Below, piece by piece: positions 16,436 to 24,572 of a DNA stretch of 64,000 nt. This DNA comes from Streptomyces sp. NBC_00708 (GTDB taxonomy: Bacteria; Actinomycetota; Actinomycetes; Streptomycetales; Streptomycetaceae): contig CP108997.1 of the NCBI GenBank assembly GCA_036226585.1, positions 1,178,001 to 1,242,000 of the forward strand. The letters run 5' to 3'. The notes beneath the pieces are model-generated. The model ran no database searches. It had not been told where the DNA came from and saw nothing but the letters and a program-made list of their open reading frames with translations. The first letter of the stretch is position 1. Each line of letters opens with the position of its first letter. The position numbers and the translations under genes were made by a program.

Positions 16436-17154
16436 CGCATGCCTTCCTGGGTGCGGTGGTGGGGGCGGGGCCGGACGGGCAGCCCGCGCAGGTAGAGCCG
16501 GATGCCGTGCAGCCGGATGGCGGCCGAGACGACGGCCGTGGACCAGGGGTGCCGCAGGGCGAGGCCGAGCAGGACGCGGGCGGTCGCCGGGCGTCGCTCG
16601 CCCCGGACGGTCGCGGTGAACGGGCGGGTCCCGGAGCGTTCCAGGTGGACCGTCAGAGTGAGCCGGGGCCCCGGTTCCGGCAGCCGCATCCAGTACTCGC
16701 CGTCGGTGCCGAAGAACGGCGAGACGTAGAACTCCTTGCTGGTGACCGCCCGCCCCCGGTCGTCGGGGCGCAGCAGATAGCAGTGGCGTTCGCCGTACGT
16801 GTTGTGCACCTCGGCGACCGTGCACAGCGGGGTGCCGTCGGCGCGCCGGCACCAGTAGACGGTGAGCGGGTTGAAGACGTATCCGAGGACCCGGGCCTGG
16901 GTCAGCATGAGGACGGTGCCGTCGGCGAGGTCGATGCCCCGGGCGGCCAGGAAGCGGGCGAGGCCGGCGCGGATGGTCGGGGCCGTGCCGCCGAAGTGGT
17001 CGCGGGCGTCGAAGCGGGCGAGGAAGCGCAGGGCGCGCGGCAGCGGCGGGGGCCCGTCGGGGTCGGTCAGCCACAGATAGGTGCGGTGGTGGAAGGCGTA
17101 CCGGGTGGGCGCGGTCCGTATGTGGGTGATCGTGCACGGGTAGAGGGCGTTCAC
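16432..17154 (-). CDS. DUF1365 domain protein
   Basis: A 240-residue protein of the DUF1365 family. Visible hallmarks are the start LYPCTITHIRTAPTRYAFHH, GYVFNPLTVYWC, EVHNTYGERHCYLL and SKEFYVSPFF. The family is almost always linked to an FAD-dependent amine-oxidase-like protein and a CFA-type methyltransferase, as here and in Mtb Rv0448c. Its biochemistry is not established in anything I can recall with certainty. A GTG at 17154 overlaps the stop of the FAD gene (GTGA), and its own stop overlaps the next ATG, so expression is tightly coupled. Confidence 0.87.
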   Translation of the reverse strand: MNALYPCTITHIRTAPTRYAFHHRTYLWLTDPDGPPPLPRALRFLARFDARDHFGGTAPTIRAGLARFLAARGIDLADGTVLMLTQARVLGYVFNPLTVYWCRRADGTPLCTVAEVHNTYGERHCYLLRPDDRGRAVTSKEFYVSPFFGTDGEYWMRLPEPGPRLTLTVHLERSGTRPFTATVRGERRPATARVLLGLALRHPWSTAVVSAAIRLHGIRLYLRGLPVRPRPHHRTQEGMR

Positions 17155-18425
17155 CAGTCCACTCCCAGCGCGGCGGCGGCCTCGGCGCCCGAGCGGCAGC
17201 CGTCCTCGTGGAAGCCCCAGCCGTGGTAGGCGCCCGCGTAGGCGGTGACCGGCCCGGACAGGGCGGGCAGCCGGGCCTGGGCGGCCACGGACTCCGGTGT
17301 GTAGACGGGGTGTTCGTAGACCATCCGGGCCCGGACCAGACCGGGGGCGACGCGGTCGGCGCCGTTCAGCGTGACGACGAAGGTCTCCGGGGCGTCGAGC
17401 CGCTGGAGCCGGTTCATGTCGTAGCTGACGGTGACGTGGGCGGCGTCGGCGGCGCAGCCGGGCATCAGGTAGTTCCAGGAGGCGCGGGCACCGCGCGCCC
17501 CGGGCAGCAGCCGGGTGTCGGTGTGCAGCAGGGTGGCGTTGCGGGAGTAGCGGAAGGCGCCCAGGGTGCGGGTCTCGTCGTCGGTGGGGTCGGCGAGGAG
17601 GCGCAGGGCCTGGTCGGGGTGGGTGGCGACGACGACGTGGTCGAAGGGTTCGGCGGTGCCGTCGTCCGTGGTGATCTCGACGCCGTCGGCGTGCCGGCGG
17701 ACGCTGCGGACCGGGGTCGCGGTGCGGACGGCGCCGAGCTGCTTGGTCACGCGCTCCACGTAGGCGCGCGATCCGCCGGTGACGGTCCGCCAGACCGGGG
17801 ATCCGCCGATCGCGAGCATGCCGTGGTGGTCGAGGAAGCGGAAGAGGTAGCGGGCCGGGTAGCGCATCGCGGTCGCCGGGTCGCAGGACCAGACGGCCGC
17901 CACCACGGGCGTCAGGAAGTGGGCGGTGAAGTACGGCGAGAAGCGGCCGCGCGCGGCGAACTCCCCCAGGGTCATCGTGTCCGCGTCCGGTCCGCCGTCC
18001 CGCAGCACCCGCCGGGCCAGCCGGTGGAAGCGGGGCACGGCGGCGAGCATGCGCGGATAGGCGGGGTCGCGGAAGGAGGCCGGGCGGGCGAGGAGACCGG
18101 CCGGGCCGCGGGCCCCCGCGTACTCCAGGCCGCATCCCTCGCACCGGACGGACATGCTCATCTCCGACTCCTGCGTGGCCACGCCGAGTTCGGCGAAGAG
18201 CCGCAACAGGTGGGGGTAGGTGCGCCGGTTGTGCACGATGAAGCCGGAGTCCACGTGGTGGACGCGGCCGTCCGCACCGGGCAGATCGTGGGTGTGTGCG
18301 TGGCCGCCCACCCGGTCGTCCGCCTCGAACAGCGTGACGTCGTGGGCCCTTCGCAGGATGTGGGCGGCCGTCAGTCCCGCCACCCCGCTGCCCACGACGG
18401 CCGTGCGTCGCCGCCTGTCGCTCAT
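17151..18425 (-). CDS. FAD-dependent NAD(P)-binding oxidoreductase (amine-oxidase-like)
   Basis: A 424-residue flavoprotein. The N-terminal dinucleotide motif is AVVGSGVAGLTAAHILRRAH followed by the acidic strand end LFEADDRVGGHAHT. A second FAD contact is seen near residue 270 (DHVVVATHPDQALRLL). The C-terminus AYAGAYHGWGFHEDGCRSGA is the family hallmark (GWGFHEDG). It corresponds to Mtb Rv0449c, first gene of the SigK-linked operon. A lipid double-bond redox role with the CFA-like enzymes is inferred. The ATG at 18425 has GGAAGGAG upstream and lies 70 bp after a predicted SigK-type promoter. Confidence 0.9.
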   Translation of the reverse strand: MSDRRRRTAVVGSGVAGLTAAHILRRAHDVTLFEADDRVGGHAHTHDLPGADGRVHHVDSGFIVHNRRTYPHLLRLFAELGVATQESEMSMSVRCEGCGLEYAGARGPAGLLARPASFRDPAYPRMLAAVPRFHRLARRVLRDGGPDADTMTLGEFAARGRFSPYFTAHFLTPVVAAVWSCDPATAMRYPARYLFRFLDHHGMLAIGGSPVWRTVTGGSRAYVERVTKQLGAVRTATPVRSVRRHADGVEITTDDGTAEPFDHVVVATHPDQALRLLADPTDDETRTLGAFRYSRNATLLHTDTRLLPGARGARASWNYLMPGCAADAAHVTVSYDMNRLQRLDAPETFVVTLNGADRVAPGLVRARMVYEHPVYTPESVAAQARLPALSGPVTAYAGAYHGWGFHEDGCRSGAEAAAALGVDW

Positions 18426-18496
18426 TGCGCTCCTTCCGGACCGGCCCCGGCGCCCTCCCCCGGAGGCGGAGGAGCGGCGGATGCCTCTTTGGAAGT

Positions 18497-18525
18497 GATT
18501 CGTCGCCGGCCGCCCGGCGGATTGG
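18497..18525 (-). promoter_or_regulatory. Putative SigK promoter of the FAD/DUF1365/CFA operon
   Basis: On the minus strand, CCAATCC (18525-18519) and ACGAATC (18503-18497) are 15 bp apart, the same layout as upstream of sigK. The FAD gene starts 71 bp downstream. It is one arm of a divergent region whose other arm carries the same motif. Confidence 0.72.
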
Positions 18526-18558
18526 CGGAACCCGTCGTTCATCCGATCGGGTGACAGA

Positions 18559-18587
18559 CCAATCCGCCCGGCCCCCGGCGCCGAATC
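18559..18587 (+). promoter_or_regulatory. Putative SigK promoter of the molybdopterin oxidoreductase gene
   Basis: CCAATCC at 18559-18565 and CCGAATC at 18581-18587, spaced 15 bp, are identical in both boxes and spacing to the site before sigK. The -10 box ends only six bases before the GTG start, implying a leaderless or near-leaderless mRNA. Confidence 0.75.
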
Positions 18588-18593
18588 CCCGTC

Positions 18594-20204
18594 GTGAGTG
18601 AAGAGCGGAACGATCCGGAGAGCGGGGCCGCCGTGCCCCGGCGGTCCCGCTGGGTGCGTGCGGCCTGCGCGGCGCTCGGCGGCGTGCTCGCCGGGTTCTG
18701 CGCCCTGGCCGTCGCCGAACTGGTGGCGGCGGTCGTGCGCCCCGAGGCGGGTCCGGTCACGGCGGTGGGCGGTGCGGTGATCGACCGCACTCCCCCGGCG
18801 CTGAAGGACTTCGCCGTACGGAACTTCGGGACGAACGACAAGCTGGTCCTGGAGCTCGGCATCCTGGTCCTGCTGGCGCTGTTCGCCGTGGCGGTCGGGC
18901 TGCTGACGCTGCGGCACCGGCTGACCGGGGCGGCGGCCGTGCTGGTCTTCGGCGCGGTCGGGGCGGCGGCGGCGATCGGGCGGCCCGAGGGCCGGATCTC
19001 CGACGCCCTGCCGTCGGTGGCGGGCGCGTTGGTGGCGGCCGGGCTGCTGTACTTCCTGGCGGGACGGCTCTCCCCGGCCGCGGCCCCCTCCTCGGGGGAG
19101 GGAGCCGCGGCCGGCTTCGACCGGCGCGGGTTCCTCGTCGCGGCAGGCGTCGCGGCGCTGGCCTCGGCCGGGGCGGGGCTGCTGGGGAGGCGGCTCACCT
19201 CGGCCGTGCAGGCGGGGGCTGAGGCGTCCCGGCGGGATCTGAAGCTCCCCGCGCCCGTGTCGCCCGCCCATGCCGTGCCGGCCGGCGCGGACCTGGAGAT
19301 CCGGGGGCTGAGCCCGTTCGTCACGCCCAACAAGGACTTCTACCGTGTCGACACGGCGTTGGTCGTGCCGAGGGTGGACGCCGGGGCCTGGCGGCTGCGG
19401 ATCCACGGCAAGGGCGTGACCCGTCCGGTGACGCTCGGTCTCCAGGACCTGCTGCGCCGCCCGGCCGTCGAGCGCGACATCACGCTGACCTGCGTCTCGA
19501 ACGAGGTGGGCGGGCCGTACGTCGGCAACGCCCGGTGGCTCGGCGTGCACCTGGCCGATCTGCTGCGGGAGGCGGGCGTGCGGCCCCCGTCGAAGGGCGG
19601 ACCGGCCGATCAGCTCGTGGCGCGTTCGGTGGACGGCATGACCATCGGTACCCCGGTCGAGGACGTCATGGACGGCCGGGACGCCCTGCTCGCCTTCGGC
19701 ATGAACGGGGAGCCGCTGCCCTTCGCGCACGGCTTCCCGGTCCGGATGGTCGTCCCCGGGCTGTACGGGTATGTGTCGGCCTGCAAGTGGATCAAGGACA
19801 TCGAGCTGACCACCTTCGACGCGTACGACGCCTACTGGGTGAAGCGGTCCTGGTCCCGGCGGGCACCGGTCAAGACGCAGGCCCGGATCGACACCCCGCG
19901 CCCCTTCGCCTCCCCGAAGGCCGGCACCGTGCCGGTCGCGGGCGTCGCCTGGGCCCAGCACCGCGGCATCACCCGGGTCGAGGTCCGGGTGGACGACGGC
20001 CCGTGGCACCCCGCGAAGCTGGCGGCCCAGGACACCCGGGACACCTGGCGCCAGTGGGTGTGGGAGTGGGCGGCCACCCCCGGCAGCCACACCCTGGAGG
20101 TCCGCGCGACCGACGGGACCGGTGCCGTCCAGACCGGCAGCCGCGTCGGCACCGTGCCCGACGGTGCCACGGGCCGGCACTCGGTGGTGGTCGACGTGTC
20201 CTGA
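18594..20204 (+). CDS. Membrane-anchored molybdopterin-dependent oxidoreductase (sulfite-oxidase fold)
   Basis: A 536-residue protein. The first 170 residues hold about four membrane helices. A twin-arginine-like segment, FDRRGFLVAAGVAALASAGA, follows near residues 177-196. The catalytic sulfite-oxidase/YedY-type domain occupies about 235-430, with the Mo-ligand cysteine in ITLTCVSNEVGG and the cofactor-binding GFPVRMVVPGLYGYVSACKW. The C-terminal 100 residues are the Mo-co dimerisation/Ig-like domain. It would act outside the membrane on a sulfoxide, sulfite or similar substrate, unknown here. The promoter pair suggests it belongs to the SigK regulon. The GTG start follows directly after the -10 box. 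Confidence 0.9.
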   Translation: MSEERNDPESGAAVPRRSRWVRAACAALGGVLAGFCALAVAELVAAVVRPEAGPVTAVGGAVIDRTPPALKDFAVRNFGTNDKLVLELGILVLLALFAVAVGLLTLRHRLTGAAAVLVFGAVGAAAAIGRPEGRISDALPSVAGALVAAGLLYFLAGRLSPAAAPSSGEGAAAGFDRRGFLVAAGVAALASAGAGLLGRRLTSAVQAGAEASRRDLKLPAPVSPAHAVPAGADLEIRGLSPFVTPNKDFYRVDTALVVPRVDAGAWRLRIHGKGVTRPVTLGLQDLLRRPAVERDITLTCVSNEVGGPYVGNARWLGVHLADLLREAGVRPPSKGGPADQLVARSVDGMTIGTPVEDVMDGRDALLAFGMNGEPLPFAHGFPVRMVVPGLYGYVSACKWIKDIELTTFDAYDAYWVKRSWSRRAPVKTQARIDTPRPFASPKAGTVPVAGVAWAQHRGITRVEVRVDDGPWHPAKLAAQDTRDTWRQWVWEWAATPGSHTLEVRATDGTGAVQTGSRVGTVPDGATGRHSVVVDVS

Positions 20205-20315
20205 CCCGCACGGTCCCGCCGGGCCCCCCTTCCTGCGCACCGGCCGTCCCGGGCTGCGCATTCCCTCAGCCAACTACTCTGCGTAATCCATCAGTTACCC
20301 AATCAGGAGAACACC

Positions 20316-20963
20316 ATGAAGGTCACCCACGCTCGCCGCGCCGCCGTCGCACTGTCCGCCGCGCTCGTCCTGCCGCTGGCCCTGACGGCCTGCTCCAGCG
20401 ACTCCAAGGACAGCGCGTCCGGGTCGAGCGCCAGCTCCGCGAAGGCCCCGGCCTCGCCGTCCGCCGAGAAGTCCATGGACTCGGACAAGCCCTTCGGCCC
20501 GGCCTGCGCGTCGGTCCCGAAGAGCGGTTCGGGCTCCTTCAGCGGCATGGCACAGGACCCGGTCGCCACGGCGGCCTCGCACAACCCGGCGCTGTCCACC
20601 CTGGTCACCGCGGTCAAGAAGGCCGGCCTGGTGGACACCCTGAACAACGCGCAGAACATCACCGTGTTCGCCCCGACCAATGACGCCTTCGCCAAGATCC
20701 CGAAGGCCGACCTCGACAAGCTGCTCGCCGACAAGGCCGCGCTCACCAAGGTCCTCACGTACCACGTGGTGGGACAGAAGCTGACGCCGAAGCAGCTGGA
20801 GAAGGGCTCCTTCGAGACGCTGGAGAAGGGTGAGCTGACGACGGCCGGATCGGACATGACGTACACCGTGAACGACTCGTCGAAAGTCGTCTGCGGCAAT
20901 GTCCCCACCGCCAACGCGACGGTCTACATCGTCGACACGGTGCTGATGCCGCCCGCCGCGTAG
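20316..20963 (+). CDS. Fasciclin-domain lipoprotein (MPT83/MPT70-like)
   Basis: A 215-residue lipoprotein. The signal peptide ends at the lipobox L-T-A-C26 (LALTACSSDS). A Ser/Ala/Lys-rich linker follows to about residue 55. One fasciclin domain spans about 75-215, with the H1 motif NITVFAPTNDAFAKIPKADL and the H2 motif KVLTYHVVGQKLTPKQL. The mycobacterial relatives MPT70 and MPT83 are the best-known SigK targets. GGAG precedes the ATG. No SigK-type motif was found just upstream, so it may be read through from the oxidoreductase gene 112 bp before it. Confidence 0.93.
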   Translation: MKVTHARRAAVALSAALVLPLALTACSSDSKDSASGSSASSAKAPASPSAEKSMDSDKPFGPACASVPKSGSGSFSGMAQDPVATAASHNPALSTLVTAVKKAGLVDTLNNAQNITVFAPTNDAFAKIPKADLDKLLADKAALTKVLTYHVVGQKLTPKQLEKGSFETLEKGELTTAGSDMTYTVNDSSKVVCGNVPTANATVYIVDTVLMPPAA

Positions 20964-20971
20964 CGGCGTTT

Positions 20972-21000
20972 CTCGCGGTGGGCGCCACGCCCACCGCGAG
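20972..21000 (+). terminator. Terminator after fasciclin gene
   Basis: CTCGCGGTGGGCG at 20972-20984, a CCA loop and its exact complement at 20988-21000 lie eight bases after the fasciclin stop codon. This closes the SigK-linked transcription unit. Confidence 0.78.
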
Positions 21001-21143
21001 GACGTCGGCCCGGTGCGCATCCTGCGGAGATCCGCTCGCCTTGAACCTACACATAAGAGACAGATAAGAGCAGAATGGTCATTGCGGGCCACTTCCCGCT
21101 GTGGCGGTGACCGGGTCCGCACGACCCGAAGGAGACGAAACTG

Positions 21144-21590
21144 ATGTCAAACGTCTCGCATGCCGGCCACGACATGGCCGGACACCCCGATGTATCGGAA
21201 ATGAGCGACCGCTACGCGCGCATGATGGGCGGCCGCGATGTGGCGCTCGTCGACGCGCCGGTCTTCCTGGTCGGCCTCTACTGCGCCGTGTCGCCGTGGG
21301 TCCTGCACTTCACGACGTCGCAGTCCGCGCTGGTGACGCACAACCTGGTCATGGGCATCGCCATCGCCGTGCTCGGACTCGGGTTCACCGCGATGCCGCA
21401 GCGGATGTACGGCCTGAGCTGGGCGATCTGCGCCATGGGTGCCTGGATGATCATCTCGCCCTGGGTGGTGGGCAGCAGTCCGGACACCGGAGTCGTACTG
21501 AACAACGTCATCATCGGCGGTCTCGCGGTCCTGCTGGGACTGGTCTGCGCGGGCGCGTCGATGAAGATGAGCCGGGGCGCCAAGTCCTGA
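21144..21590 (+). CDS. SPW-repeat membrane protein
   Basis: A 148-residue protein with about four membrane helices. Two SPW motifs are visible, CAVSPWVLHF near residue 50 and MIISPWVVGS near residue 108, each at the start of a helix pair. The His/Met-rich N-terminus (HAGHDMAGHPDVSEM) precedes the first helix. SPW proteins are small actinobacterial and proteobacterial membrane proteins of unknown function. The start ATG at 21144 is preceded by GAAGGAGACGAAACTG. It lies beyond a terminator, so it is probably separately transcribed. Confidence 0.88.
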   Translation: MSNVSHAGHDMAGHPDVSEMSDRYARMMGGRDVALVDAPVFLVGLYCAVSPWVLHFTTSQSALVTHNLVMGIAIAVLGLGFTAMPQRMYGLSWAICAMGAWMIISPWVVGSSPDTGVVLNNVIIGGLAVLLGLVCAGASMKMSRGAKS

Positions 21591-21620
21591 CCGGCCTCCC
21601 CGGGGAAGGGAACCCCGCAC

Positions 21621-21655
21621 GAAGGCCGGCCGGACGGCACGTCCGGCCGGCTTCC
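21621..21655. terminator. Stem-loop between SPW gene and helY
   Basis: A near-perfect inverted repeat with a GCCGGCCGGACG core, a GCA loop and CGTCCGGCCGGC lies between two convergent genes. One unpaired G interrupts the outer stem. It can terminate both. Confidence 0.7.
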
Positions 21656-21693
21656 GTGTGCCGGGCCCCTCCCTGGTCACCGGGAGGCGTGCC

Positions 21694-24528
21694 TCAGCCG
21701 AGGGAGCTGTACGCCACGACTCCCCGCAGCACCTCGTCGACCGCCTTGCGGGCGTTCCGCGCCACCGTGCTGTTCTCGCGCGGCGCGGCGGCGGCCACCT
21801 GGCCCAGTACGTCGATGACCTGCTTGCACCACCGCACGAAGTCGCCCGCCGGCATGTCGGCCTCGCGCAGCACCTCGTCCAGCGAGCGGCCGGACGCCCA
21901 CATGTACACCGCCCAGGCGAAGCCGAGATCCGGCTCCCGCTGGCCGACGCCCTCCGCCTGGTTGATCTTGAAGTCCTCCTCCAGGGCGTCGAGCCGCCCC
22001 CAGATGCGGACCATCTCGCCCAGCGCGGCCTTCGCGGGCCCCGACGGCAGCTTCGGCGCCACCGCGTCGTCGGCCTGCCGCGCCTCGTACACCAGCGCGG
22101 AGACGCAGGCCGCCAGCTCGGCCGGGTTCAGCCCCTCCCAGACGCCTGCCCGCAGGCACTCGCTCGCCAGCAGGTCCAGCTCGCCGTAGAGCCGGGCCAG
22201 CCGCTTCCCGTGCTCGGTGACCTCGCTGCCGCGCAGGTAGTCCAGCTCGGTGAGCAGGGCCACGATGCGGTCGAAGGTGCGGGCGATCGTGTTGGTGCGC
22301 CCCTCGATGCGGCGCTCCAGCTGCCGGGTGTCGCGCTGCAGCCGGTGGAAACGCTCGGCCCAGCGGGCGTGGTCCTCGCGCTCGTCGCACCCGTGGCACG
22401 GGTGGGCGCGCAGCTCGGACCGCAGGCGCGCGATCTCGCGGTCGTCGGCGGCGGGGGCACGCCCCCGGCGGTGCCGGTCCGGGACGATGTGCCCGGCCTT
22501 GGTCCGCAGCGCGGAGGCCAGGTCCCGGCGCGACTGCGGGGAACGCGGGTTGAACGACTTCGGCACCCGCATCCGCTCCACGGCCTCCACCGGCACCGGG
22601 AAGTCGATCGAGGCGAGCCGCTTCACCTGCCGCTCGGCCGTCAGCACCAGCGGGCGCGGCCCGTCGTGGTACTCCATGCCCCGGTGCCCGTGACCGTTGG
22701 TGCGGCCGGCCGGAAGCCCGGGGTCGAGGACGAGCGCGAGGCCGGCGAACTTGCCCGTCGGCACATGGATGACGTCGCCGGGCTTCAGCTTCTCCAGGGA
22801 CGCGGCCGCGGCGGCCCGGCGCTGGGTCGCGCCCTGTTTGGCCAGCTCCGTCTCGCGGTCCTTGAGGTCGCGGCGCAGCCGCGCGTACTCCTCGAAGTCA
22901 CCGAGGTGGCAGGTCATGCCCTCGCGGTAGCCCTCCAGGCCCTCCTCGTTGCGCTGGACCTGGCGGGAGATCCCGACGACCGACCGGTCCGCCTGGAACT
23001 GCGCGAAGGAGGTTTCGAGCAGCTCGCGCGAGCGGTGCCGGCCGAACTGCTGCACCAGATTGACGGCCATGTTGTACGACGGCCGGAAGCTGGAGCGCAG
23101 GGGGTAGGTGCGGGTGCCGGCGAGTCCGGCCAGCGCGCCGGGGTCCATGCCGCGCTGCCAGAGCACCACGGCGTGACCCTCGACGTCGATCCCGCGCCGC
23201 CCGGCCCGGCCGGTCAGCTGGGTGTACTCGCCGGGGGTGATGTCCGCGTGCTGCTCGCCGTTCCACTTGACGAGCTTCTCCAGGACCACCGAGCGGGCGG
23301 GCATGTTGATGCCGAGCGCGAGCGTCTCCGTCGCGAAGACCGCCTTGACCAGGCCCCGGACGAACAGCTCCTCGACGATCTCCTTGAACCTCGGGAGCAT
23401 CCCGGCGTGGTGCGCGGCGATGCCCCGCTCCAGGCCCTCCAGCCACTCGTAGTAGCCGAGGACGTGCAGGTCCTCGGTGGGGATGGACGCCGTCCGCTCC
23501 TCGACGATCTCCCGCACCAGCCGGCGCTTCTCGTCGTCGTTGAGCCGGAGTCCGGCGTGCAGGCACTGCTGGACGGCGGCCTCGCAGGCGGCCCGGCTGA
23601 AGATGAACGTGATGGCGGGGAGCAGCCCCTCCGCGTCCAGCCGGTCGATGACCTCGGGACGCGACGGCGTCCAGATCCGGCTGCGCTGGCGCCGCTCGCG
23701 CTCGCGGTCCGCCTCGCGCACCATCTTGCCGCGCCGGCGCTCGCGGGGGTTGTAGCCGCGCTGGTTCTCCATGCGGGCGAGGCGCAGGAGGTCGGGGTTG
23801 ACCTCACGGCGGCCGACACCCCGGCCGCCGTGGTCGCTCTCCTCCTCGAAGAGGTCGTACATCCGGCGGCCGGCCAGCACGTGCTGCCACAGCGGCACGG
23901 GGCGCTGCTCGGAGACGATCACCTCGGTGTCGCCGCGCACGGTGTCCAGCCAGTCGCCGAACTCCTCCGCGTTGGACACGGTCGCCGACAGGGAGACCAG
24001 GGTGACGGACTCGGGGAGGTGGATGATCACCTCTTCCCAGACGGCGCCCCGGAAGCGGTCGGAGAGATAGTGCACCTCGTCCATCACCACATGACCGAGG
24101 CCGTTCAGCGCCTGGGAGCCCGCGTAGAGCATGTTGCGCAGGACCTCGGTGGTCATGACGACGACCGGGGCGTCCGCGTTGACACTGTTGTCCCCGGTGA
24201 GCAGGCCGACCTTGTCCGCGCCGTAGCGCCTGACCAGGTCGGCGAACTTCTGGTTCGACAGCGCCTTGATCGGGGTGGTGTAGAAGCACTTGCGGCCCTG
24301 CTCCAGGGCGAGGTGCACGGCGAATTCGCCGACGATCGTCTTGCCCGAGCCGGTCGGGGCGGCGACAAGCACGCCCTTCCCGGCCTCCAGCGCCTTGCAC
24401 GCCTCGATCTGATACGGGTCGAGAGCGAAGTCGTACATCTCGCGGAACGGCCCGAGAGCGGTCGCCTGCTCGGCCGCCCGGAGCCGGGAGGCCTGGTATC
24501 GCTCGGCTGGTGAGAGGTCCTCTGTCAT
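21694..24528 (-). CDS. helY: Ski2/Mtr4-like DEVH-box RNA helicase
   Basis: A 944-residue superfamily 2 helicase. Walker A is APTGSGKT at residues 57-64, motif II is DEVH at about 150-153 and motif III is LSATVSN. Motif VI appears as QLTGRAGRRGID. A large C-terminal region with the DSHCT-type fold follows and contains a CHGCDER zinc-like loop. The same gene (Rv2092c, helY) precedes tatC and tatA in mycobacteria. Processing or unwinding of structured RNA is the family role. The ATG at 24528 is taken as start; an in-frame GTG at 24537 is equally possible. Confidence 0.9.
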   Translation of the reverse strand: MTEDLSPAERYQASRLRAAEQATALGPFREMYDFALDPYQIEACKALEAGKGVLVAAPTGSGKTIVGEFAVHLALEQGRKCFYTTPIKALSNQKFADLVRRYGADKVGLLTGDNSVNADAPVVVMTTEVLRNMLYAGSQALNGLGHVVMDEVHYLSDRFRGAVWEEVIIHLPESVTLVSLSATVSNAEEFGDWLDTVRGDTEVIVSEQRPVPLWQHVLAGRRMYDLFEEESDHGGRGVGRREVNPDLLRLARMENQRGYNPRERRRGKMVREADRERERRQRSRIWTPSRPEVIDRLDAEGLLPAITFIFSRAACEAAVQQCLHAGLRLNDDEKRRLVREIVEERTASIPTEDLHVLGYYEWLEGLERGIAAHHAGMLPRFKEIVEELFVRGLVKAVFATETLALGINMPARSVVLEKLVKWNGEQHADITPGEYTQLTGRAGRRGIDVEGHAVVLWQRGMDPGALAGLAGTRTYPLRSSFRPSYNMAVNLVQQFGRHRSRELLETSFAQFQADRSVVGISRQVQRNEEGLEGYREGMTCHLGDFEEYARLRRDLKDRETELAKQGATQRRAAAAASLEKLKPGDVIHVPTGKFAGLALVLDPGLPAGRTNGHGHRGMEYHDGPRPLVLTAERQVKRLASIDFPVPVEAVERMRVPKSFNPRSPQSRRDLASALRTKAGHIVPDRHRRGRAPAADDREIARLRSELRAHPCHGCDEREDHARWAERFHRLQRDTRQLERRIEGRTNTIARTFDRIVALLTELDYLRGSEVTEHGKRLARLYGELDLLASECLRAGVWEGLNPAELAACVSALVYEARQADDAVAPKLPSGPAKAALGEMVRIWGRLDALEEDFKINQAEGVGQREPDLGFAWAVYMWASGRSLDEVLREADMPAGDFVRWCKQVIDVLGQVAAAAPRENSTVARNARKAVDEVLRGVVAYSSLG

Positions 24529-24572
24529 CTTGTCCACGAGCCTACCCGCCGCCTCCGACAGTGACGCGATCT

